Shown in pieces: positions 56,593 through 64,000 of a DNA stretch of 64,000 nucleotides (positions are counted from its first letter, which is position 1; every line of letters starts with the position of its first letter). The stretch comes from Nyssa sinensis (lineage: Eukaryota > Streptophyta > Magnoliopsida > Cornales > Nyssaceae), in NCBI GenBank assembly GCA_008638375.1, contig CM018043.1, positions 36,007,981-36,071,980 of the forward strand, written 5' to 3'. The translations under genes were made by a program, and so were the position numbers. The notes beneath the pieces are model-generated. The model ran no database searches. It saw nothing but the letters and a program-made list of their open reading frames with translations, and was not told where the DNA came from.

Positions 56593-57009
56593 TGTAACAC
56601 CCCGGCCCAAAAGAATTAGGATAATTCATTTTATATCCTAAAGATCAAATAATAAAACCGTGATCAGACTAAGCCAATGAGCATAGTACCAGAAGTAAAC
56701 CGAGACTAACTCAGACTGAGAACCATAGACCCCAAATATACCAAACTATCATGATGATTAGTATACAGTGATGGGTATGTATACTGAGGCAAATAGTATA
56801 ATCTATAATCTCAGGATATTCCAAGACCGAGAAAAGCCCAAGTATAAACAGATCGAACTTACGTTAGATTCCTGCACAACATAAGTGCACAATCGATGTC
56901 AGTATACGATAGTGAATTCAGGCGACACCGATTGTCTGGGAAATACCCGTACGTGAAAAATAGATAGTATAAAAATACGTGCATACATAAGTGTATATAC
57001 ACATACATA

Positions 57010-57350
57010 TGTACATATATATATATAGATGTATAAGTATATATATATATATATATGTGTGTATAGGGTATATAAATACATATACATAAGTATATATATA
57101 GTAGGTGTGTGTGTGTATGTGTGTGAAAATCTGTATATACATATATATATATATATATATTAACAAAACTGAATATACATATATATATATATATCAAAAT
57201 TGAATATACATATATATATATATCAGTTGTGAGGATGCAAGTGGACCATTTTGTGTATGTGTGTGTAAGATTTAGTGTCGGTAGGTTTGTGTGTGAGAGA
57301 GAAAGTGTGTAAGTGTGTGTGTGTCACTTATATATATATATATATATAAT
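57010..57350. repeat. AT and GT microsatellites in LTR-12
   Basis: AT runs at about 57015-57055, 57138-57160, 57180-57194, 57208-57222 and 57331-57350, with TGTG stretches at 57105-57125 and 57310-57325. ATGT units carrying TTGAATATACATATATATA are duplicated near 57168-57222. Confidence 0.92.
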
Positions 57351-58371
57351 ATACATAATAACTTTACATTTAATGTAAAGTAAGAAGACAAAGTGAAAAA
57401 GCAAAACGAAGAAAAGAGAGAGTCAATAAAAGGGGGAGGAAAGAGAGAGGAAGAAGAGAAAACTAAGGGAAGAGAGAAAAGAAGCTAGGGCGGTTGACTG
57501 TTTGTGAAATGAGGTTTTTTGGTTTGAAAGAAAATCAGAAAAGAAAGGAGAAACCAAGAAGCTGAGGGTGATTCTAAGGATTCAAAAGGTTCAGAAGTAG
57601 AGAAACAGAAGTGGGAGAAAGAGGAATTCTACATAAAAAGGTAAGTGCAACTTGAAATTATCATTTTCTTCTCTTTTAATTTTTAGTGTAGAAAGCATGC
57701 TAAAAATAGTAGGGTCTAATATCATACTTAAAAAGAAGCTTACTGCACTTTAAATGAGATGAAATAGTGGGAAAATCAGTGAGAAATACTGATTTGCAGG
57801 TCTGAGAGGATGTGTTGTTTTGGTGGTTTTGAGGGGATTTGACCATGAGGAACTTATTCCCTTAGGTGTAGAAGAGGATTTAGGGAAAAATTGGGCAGAA
57901 ATTGAATGAAAATAGACACAAAAATGAAAAATAAATCTTGCCAAAAATTCGAGTTTTTGCCAGAGACCCACTGGTTTCTGACGATTCGTGAAGAAAGAAT
58001 GGATGAAATGATGATTTGATCATATGGGTGTGATCCTGATTAGGAAAGGAAGAAAACCGCATTGGTTTTAGGTCAGAATATTGATCGGAATAGGTCATTG
58101 GCGTCGGAGAAGACGCTGGAGACCCACCCGAAAAGACAGTGAATAGTGGTATTAAAACGGTGTCGTGTTGTGATGTTGTGGAGTTAAACGGCGTCATTTT
58201 AAGTTATATATTGTTTTAAATTTAAATTAAAATAAGACCGTTTGGCTTCAAGTGTTATAAATTGATTTTATGGATAAAATGGGAATTAGGATATCCTAAC
58301 CTCGGTTAAGCCTTGTCTGTTGTTTGCTTTAAGAAAACTTATAAAAAAAAAAGAGGAAGGAAGGAACTACG

Positions 58372-58455
58372 GTCAAGGGGGTTCAAACCCCTGACGCGTG
58401 TGAACCAAGAACCTAAGCCAACCAAGGTAACCACCGTGCCATTGAGGCACGTGTG
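58372..58455 (-). other. tRNA-like sequence, antisense in LTR-12
   Basis: On the minus strand, the A box TGGCACGGTGGTTA (58428-58441) and B box GGGTTTGAACCC (58378-58389) with a CAGGGGTTTGAACCCCC arm. It has the same orientation and similar offset (about 1.8 kb) as in LTR-7, and about 1.6 kb in LTR-8. Confidence 0.55.
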
Positions 58456-58910
58456 GTCACATTCTCACTCAAATAATATATAATATTATTATAATAAATT
58501 AAATTAATTAATTATTAAGATAATTCTCGATGTCTAATTTAGTCAAATGAATAGTGTTTTCATTATGTTTTGGACATTCTAAAGCCAATGCAAAGGTCTG
58601 TTTCATGAGATGGAGTCCCGAGAAATAAAGACACATAAAAGTACAAAATGACCATTTTACCCTTATTAGTATAGAAGTTCGAATGGAAGTCTGTAAAAGC
58701 CTAAACAGACTTTCTTAGATGTCCCAGACTCAATAGTAGAGTCTAAATTAGCAAAAGAGATACTTATAGCAATGACGTATAAAATTTGATGAATAGCATA
58801 AATTATATAAAGGTAAACTGAGATGTATTGTATACTGATGAAATAGGGACTTCAAAAAGAAGGGAAAGGTGCCTTGATTTTATTGAGAAAGAAAGGAAAC
58901 GATTTAAGAG

Positions 58911-59796
58911 GTAAGTAATATTTGATCTCTGCATGTGATACTTCTAGCCATGTCATCAGTTTTTCATATACTATTAAATTGTACTCTTATGCGTACCTAA
59001 TGTTTATTGGATCCACAATGTGATACTTGTTCTACCTTGTGGAAAGTGTTTATTAACCGTTATATATCTTGATCATGATTTGCATGCACTTTGTACATAG
59101 GCCTCGAGGGGCAAAGCATTATGATCTCAGCAGCCCAGTTCATATTGGCCTAGAAAGGCAACAGTTTCATTTTCGCTGCTGAGGAAAGTGATATTGTATT
59201 TTACTCTTCATGAGATTTAGCATGATCTCGATATAATATAAAGTGCTGAATTTGTGCTCAGTCACAAAATCCATCTAATGCTATATTGGACCTACGGGTT
59301 GGAAAAATAGAATTTAAAATGGCAATTAAAATGACATTTAAAGTGGGATCTGCGAGGTCGAGTACTAAACCGACGGGTTAAGTGCTAGGCTGAGAGATTG
59401 GGGAATTTGGAACAATATTAAAGAGCTCTATACTACAAGCACATAGGGGGTATGCTAGGCTCCAAGTTAAGGTGCATCCAATTTTGTTAATATCACTATC
59501 ATTTATTAACTATCATAGATGGCATATTATTTTCTTATGAATGATCATGAGATTGCACAAATTTTTATTGAGTACATACGATTATGCTTGAGACAGCTCA
59601 TGATTGTACCAGTATGATATTTGTTATCAGATATTCATTGATGAGTTCTATATTTCTTGACTAGCTATCATTCTTGCATTATCCTAATTCTTTTATAGAT
59701 TATGCCTTTCTATATTGACCTGTACACATGGCAGAGCAAAGGAGAATTACTTACTGAGCTTCGTTAGCTTATTCCAAACTTACTAAAATATTTCAA
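58911..59796 (+). other. Decayed candidate intron inside LTR-12
   Basis: A good donor AAGAG/GTAAGTAA at 58911. The motif TTACTGAGCTTCGTTAGC lies at about 59753. The acceptor is decayed to TATTTCAAAA (expected TTTCAG) near 59796. Span about 886 bp. Confidence 0.3.
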
Positions 59797-59957
59797 AAAA
59801 GGAAGCTGTAGAAGGACAGTAGTAGTCTGCTAGATAGCTGCGGACATTTTTGGAATAAATGTAATGTATAATATTCAGTACAGTCTTGTAGCCTCCCATG
59901 TCATCCACGTCTTAGGGATTTAATGTACTAGATTTTTAAAGTCTGTATTTTGAAACC

Positions 59958-59981
59958 AGATATATATATATATATATATAT
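59958..59981. repeat. AT microsatellite near the end of LTR-12
   Basis: A run of 12 AT dinucleotides about 180 bp before the LTR end. Confidence 0.93.
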
Positions 59982-60158
59982 AGATGCATGCAACTTTTAT
60001 TTAAAGTCTTCCTGCTATTTATGTTACGATATAATAGTTGTTGCATGTTAGTAGCACTTGATTGTGTAGCAAGTTTCAGAAGAGATCCAGGTTCAGTAAA
60101 AGGGTTGGGCTGGGGTCGCGGTTCGAGATCAGTAAAGGGTGAGTCTCGGGTCATGACA

Positions 60159-60773
60159 ACATTCCTTTTGGGTAAGAAGTCCATCACCTCACCATCCTGT
60201 TAGGATAGCGTTCTTTCAGGTAAGCCGTTTATCGCATCACCATCCTGTTAGGATAGCGTTCCTATCAGGTAAGTCAGTCTATCGCATTCTCCCTTATCAA
60301 CCTACTAGGATGGAATTTTGTTTCAGGTAAAACATTCGAGGATGTAAGACCATCTCATGAGAACACAACCTTATGAAAGACTAGTTAAAATCGCATTTCT
60401 AATCAAATAAGACCCCGATGAGTCATTTTCGAGGACGTAAGATTATCTCATGAGAACACAATCTCATGAAAGACTTGTTAAGACCACATTTCCTACCAAG
60501 TAAAGCCCTGATGAGTCATTTTCGAGGGTGTAACCTTATAACAATCCTATCGAGATGAGTCTTTTTAGAGAAATAGGGTAAGGACAACACTCTTTTTCAT
60601 TGGTCATGAACTACGAATGGTCTAATTCGCTTGAGGGTGATACGTAAGAATCTCATAGAGGAATGAGTCCGATCACATCAAACAAAGAAATCATAAATCA
60701 TGGTCAAAATAGCTATCTCTTTTTCTTTCGTTGACGTTCACTTGCTTGCAAGTTCCATCAATGAAAGGCTTTC
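60159..60773. repeat. Short-unit tandem repeats, right of LTR-12
   Basis: Continues the 49-bp CCATCCTGTTAGGATAGCGT array to about 60300. Then two or three units with TTCGAGGACGTAAGATTATC and CATGAGAACACAATCTCATG (60330-60530). The remainder (60540-60773) is unassigned, with no frame. Confidence 0.7.
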
Positions 60774-60849
60774 TATAGACACCTCATTTTGTGACCCTTG
60801 ATTAAATAATAGCAATTTGTAATTATGCCAAGAAACTTACTTCAAGTTG

Positions 60850-62010
60850 GGCTCTTCCTGATAGAGTCTTATTTCAATTAGGACTCTTCCTAATAGAGTT
60901 TTATTTCTATTAGGACTCTTCCTAACAGAGTTCTATTCCTGCTAGGACTCTCCTACCAGAGTTCCAGTCTCATTAGGACTCCTCTTGATAAATTCCTATT
61001 CCCTCTAGGACACTTTTGCCAGAGTCCTAGTTCCATTAGGACTCCTCCTGATAGAGTTCTATTTTTATTAAGACTCTTCCTAACAAAGTCCTATTCCCAC
61101 AACGACTCTTCTAACAGAGACCTAGTTCCATTAGGACCCCTTTCAACAAAGTCCTATTCCCATTAGGACTCCTTTTGACAAAGTCCTATTCCTGTTAAAA
61201 CTCTCATGTCAGAGTCTCATTCCCATTAGGACTCCTTCTGACAGAGTCATTTTCCCCGCTAGGACTCTCTTGCCGAAGTCCTAGTTCCATTAAGACTCGT
61301 CCTGACAGAGTCCTATTCCCATTAGAACTCCTTCTGACAGAGTCTTATTTCGCTAGGACTCTCTTCCAGAGTCCTAGTTCAATTAGGACTCCTCTTGATA
61401 GAGTCCTATTTTTATTAGGAATCCTTCTGACAGAGTCCTATTCCCACTAGGACTCTCCTACCAGAGTCCTGGTTCTATTAGAACTCCTCCTAATAGAGTC
61501 TTATTCCCATTATAACTCATCTTGACAGAGTCATATTTCTGCTAGCACTCTTTTATTAGAGTCCCAGTCCTAGTCCTAGTCCCCTTAGAACTTTTTTTGA
61601 CAGAGTCCTATTCCCGCTAAGACTTTTCTGCTAGAGTCCTAGTTCCATTAGGACTCCTCCTGACAGAGTCTTATTTCTGCTAGGACTCTTTTGCTAGAGT
61701 CCCAATTCCGTTAGGACTCTCCTGCCAGAGTCCCAGTCCAAGTAGGACTCTTCCTGATAGAGTCTTATTCCTGCTAGGACTCTCCTGCTATAATCCCAAT
61801 CCAAGTAGGACTCTTCTTGATAGAGTTTCATTCCCGTTAGGACTCTCTTAAGAGAGTCATAATCCAAGTAGGACTCTTTCCGATAGAGTTCCACTCCCAT
61901 TAGGACTCCTCCTGACATAGTCCTATTCCTATTAAGACTCTTCATGATAGAGTCCTAGTCCAAATAAGACTATTCCCTGACGGAGTCCCACTCCTATTAG
62001 GACTTTTCTG
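60850..62010. repeat. About 32-bp tandem array in the RT-C LTR
   Basis: Some 35 degenerate units alternating TTAGGACTCCTCCTGACAGA and GTCCTATTCCCGCTAGGACT types, with CTCTCCTGCCAGAGTCC variants. AGGACTC and GAGTCCT within units make short inverted repeats. A spurious open frame runs through on the minus strand. Confidence 0.92.
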
Positions 62011-62019
62011 CCCATCAGA

Positions 62020-62290
62020 GGGCGTTTTGATAATTTTGGCACATTTTTGCCCACTAAGAGCATTTTGGTAATTTTGGCATAATCCTACCTTTAGAATGAC
62101 TTCCTAGTCGCTTGAGGGGTATTTTCGTGATTTCTATATCATTTTACCCATATAGGGGTATTTTGGTAATTTTAGCTATTTGGCGACGAATTAGGGGCAA
62201 TTTGGTCATTTCATATGTCTTGTGGCAATGTAGAGATTCTCTACCGAATTTGGGGCAATGTGGTAATCTTGAGTGATAGTAGTCTATTTA
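62020..62290. repeat. GGNATTTTGGTAATTTT repeats in the RT-C LTR
   Basis: Five or six irregular copies of GGGTATTTTGGTAATTTT-like phrases, 30 to 60 bp apart. The same phrase recurs after the PBS (63560-63900). Confidence 0.8.
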
Positions 62291-62633
62291 GGCTTAATTA
62301 GGACTTTCTACTTTTAGAGTTTTCATAAATCTGGTTGCTTGATATTTCCTTAAATGGAGATACATCGAACCAAGATGTTTTCATTTTAGAGTTTATTTTC
62401 TAATTAAATTCTATTTCTCTTTTATCTCATTGGCTCTTGCATGAAGACATCAATTCTATTGGTTCATGCATTGTTATAATTATTTAATAATTCATTTAGT
62501 TAGGATAATCATTCCTTAGGATAATTATTGAGTTTTTAATTATTTAATTAGATAATTATCACTCAAGCCATGATCCTAGCCCTCTATTTTAAGGTTTCAT
62601 CTTAGACCCTTGGATTAAATCTCTATATTTTCC

Positions 62634-62641
62634 TATAAATA
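62634..62641 (+). promoter_or_regulatory. TATA box of RT-C
   Basis: TATAAATA in TTTTCCTATAAATAAAGCC, about 0.8 kb before the LTR end. A leader-like region follows. It is a likely start for element transcription. Confidence 0.6.
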
Positions 62642-63431
62642 AAGCCTTATGGCTATCAATTTTAGAGGACAAAAAACACAATTTCCATAGCCTCATGCTG
62701 TTAGCATAATTCCAGAGTTCTCTCTACAAGAACTCTCCCTCTCCTAAGGTCGAAGCCCTGCCGAAGTGACAACCTTCATTCACGAAGCAAGTCGAAGCAA
62801 CGTTTTCCAAACCAAAAAACAAGTAGGAGATCTGCCTGATTGAACATCTGATCCAAATTTTCCTAGCTAAAGACATGTCTAACTCCAACGATTGAATAAG
62901 GTACACTCTCAAACCCTTAACAGTTTTCTTAGATCTTGTTGATCTCATTGTTTTTTATCACTCTTGATAAAATATGGTAAACTGGAGAACTACATGACTC
63001 TGATTCCATTTTCTAAATGAATACTTAGGAAGCCTTTGAGCTTGTGTCAGATTTTCTTTATGTCTTTTCTCTTTTATTTTATTCCTTCATTTCAGATTCT
63101 TCATTATTTATCTCTTCCGAACTCACATCTCTCCTTTTAGTTTTCTCATGACAAGATAGCATTTGCAAGTGAATATTTGAGGCTGATCCATTCGGATCGG
63201 GCGGCGTGGGTGCCTAACACCTTCCCACTCCGTACCTTAGCCCCCGAGCTTCTTTCTTTAGTGTTTCCATTTTATTTCAATGCTTTGTCTTTATTTGATC
63301 CATGTCAAGGGATCTTTAGAATGTAATTAGGAGACAAAGCGATGTAATTTTAATTATTTCATTCCTTTTTACTTTTCTTTTAATTATATTATGTTGTAAC
63401 GGGTTTGCTTGTTTCTTGCCCAAAACTAAAC

Positions 63432-63449
63432 TGGCGACTCCTCAATTTC
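63432..63449 (+). promoter_or_regulatory. RT-C primer-binding site
   Basis: TGGCGACTCC directly after ...CAAAACTAAAC. TGGCGACTCC at this place is familiar from Ogre-like elements. The downstream part of the site (TCAATTTC) matches less well. Confidence 0.6.
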
Positions 63450-64000
63450 TCTATCTTTCATAAAAGATGTTTTGTCCCATATTTAGGGAAGAAGACAACT
63501 GGGATCCCTCTAAATCCATAAAAAGGATGACCACCTTTCCTTTTTTTTGATGCTAGCGTCCGTAGGCATTTTGGTCATTATGCCCACCAAGGGTATTTTG
63601 GTTATATTGCCTACCAAGGGCATTTTGATAATTTCTAGTGTTTCCGTACCTATGAGGAATAGTTTGATAAATTCTAGAGGTTTTCCTACTTCTAAGTGTA
63701 TTTTCGTAATATTAGTGTCATTTTTTCCTTTAGGGGCACTTTGGTAATTAGAGAATATTCCTATCCTTCATAGGTTATTTTAGTCATTCATGGGCATACA
63801 TATAATTTTCATGTCATTTTACCCATATAGGGTTAATTTAATACTTTTAGTCTTTAGGGACAATTTTGACTTTTTATGCCTTAGTGGCATTTTTCTAATT
63901 CCCTTGTTCCTAAATTCTCCACTGAATTAGGGGTAGTACAATAAATATAGGTTTGTACACAAAAACTTGCCTATTTCCCTTCCTTCTTTGTCTCTAAGTA
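63450..64000 (+). mobile_element. RT-C untranslated leader, cut by window edge
   Basis: After the PBS comes non-coding leader with CATTTTGGTCATTATGCCCACC, GGGTATTTTGGTTATATTGCC-like phrases (63560-63900) in about 30-bp steps. No gag start before the window ends. Confidence 0.55.

Larger units (their letters stand above)
56593..60158 (+). mobile_element. LTR-12: 3.57-kb solo LTR inserted in a tandem array
   Basis: It starts TGTAACACCCCGGCCC and ends GGGTCATGACA, with TSD TCATT (56588-56592) / ACATT (60159-60163), one mismatch. It is collinear with LTR-8. No pol inside. It contains AT/GT microsatellites (57010-57350), a purine-rich stretch (57390-57490), an antisense tRNA-like sequence, modules (58560-58800), a donor at 58911 and ATCCACGTCTTAGGG near the end. 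Confidence 0.87.
60774..63430 (+). mobile_element. RT-C: LTR of an Ogre/Tat-like element
   Basis: The left limit is set at TATAGACACCTCATTTTGTG, close to the TGTAGACACC start common in Ogre-type LTRs. The right limit is just before the PBS at 63432. Near the end it has GGCGTGGGTGCCTAACACCT, a phrase I associate with Ogre-like LTRs, then CCCCCGAGCTTC. A TATA box is at 62634. The upstream half is filled by tandem repeats. The start coordinate is uncertain. Confidence 0.6.

Noticed and set aside
61694..61945. Minus-strand frame with repeated LYQEESYLDWD peptide
   Set aside because: Artefact of the 32-bp array in the RT-C LTR.

Overview
This window is nuclear DNA of a flowering plant, made almost entirely of nested, mostly decayed LTR retrotransposons. 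The evidence is Ty3/gypsy gag-pol remnants with plant-lineage signatures (Tat and Del/Tekay types), LTRs with plant-style TGTAACACC...TGACA ends, 5-bp target duplications, long AT microsatellites and many in-frame TAG/TAA stops at former Gln codons. I see no intact host gene, no rRNA, no canonical tRNA gene and no CRISPR array. The species cannot be named from sequence alone. I label elements RT-A to RT-C and LTR-1 to LTR-12. Most large blocks without pol look like solo or truncated LTRs of 2.8 to 5.9 kb.

Layout. 1-3442: 3' part of a giant LTR (LTR-1). 3757-3996: fragment of a CACTA-like DNA transposon terminus, interrupted by LTR-2 (minus; 3997-5334 and 22903-23398). LTR-2 is split by RT-A (5335-22902, minus), a Tat-lineage element with about 0.7-kb LTRs, PBS, PPT, gag, protease, RT, two RNase H regions and integrase. 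RT-A also carries two genes on the opposite strand, one with two frame-consistent introns, and is itself split by solo LTR-3 (11934-17691). LTR-4 (23399-25995) sits in LTR-2 and holds LTR-5 (25996-26897 and 36284-about 38530), which holds LTR-6 (26898-36283), which holds LTR-7 (28642-32159). Exact or near-exact TSDs support the LTR-3, LTR-6, LTR-7, LTR-10, LTR-12 and RT-A insertions.

From about 38531 comes a 5'-truncated Del/Tekay chromovirus (RT-B, plus) with gag zinc knuckle, protease, RT, RNase H, integrase and a chromodomain-like tail, ending in LTR-8 (42215-45554). Then follow an inverted LTR fragment (LTR-9), a decayed internal region split by LTR-10 (48093-50902), and its 3' LTR (LTR-11, 52509-56104). 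The right end has short-unit tandem arrays, solo LTR-12 (56593-60158) and the start of an Ogre/Tat-like element (RT-C) with a tandem-repeat-rich LTR, a TATA box and a TGGCGACTCC primer site near 63432.

Three cross-cutting patterns stand out. (1) Nearly every giant LTR has a splice-donor-like site and, usually about 0.8 kb downstream, a conserved hairpin plus TTTTTCAG acceptor: a candidate intron inside the LTR. (2) Five LTRs of three families carry a tRNA-like A-box/B-box sequence, always antisense to the LTR. (3) RT-A has an antisense two-gene cassette with its own TATA boxes.
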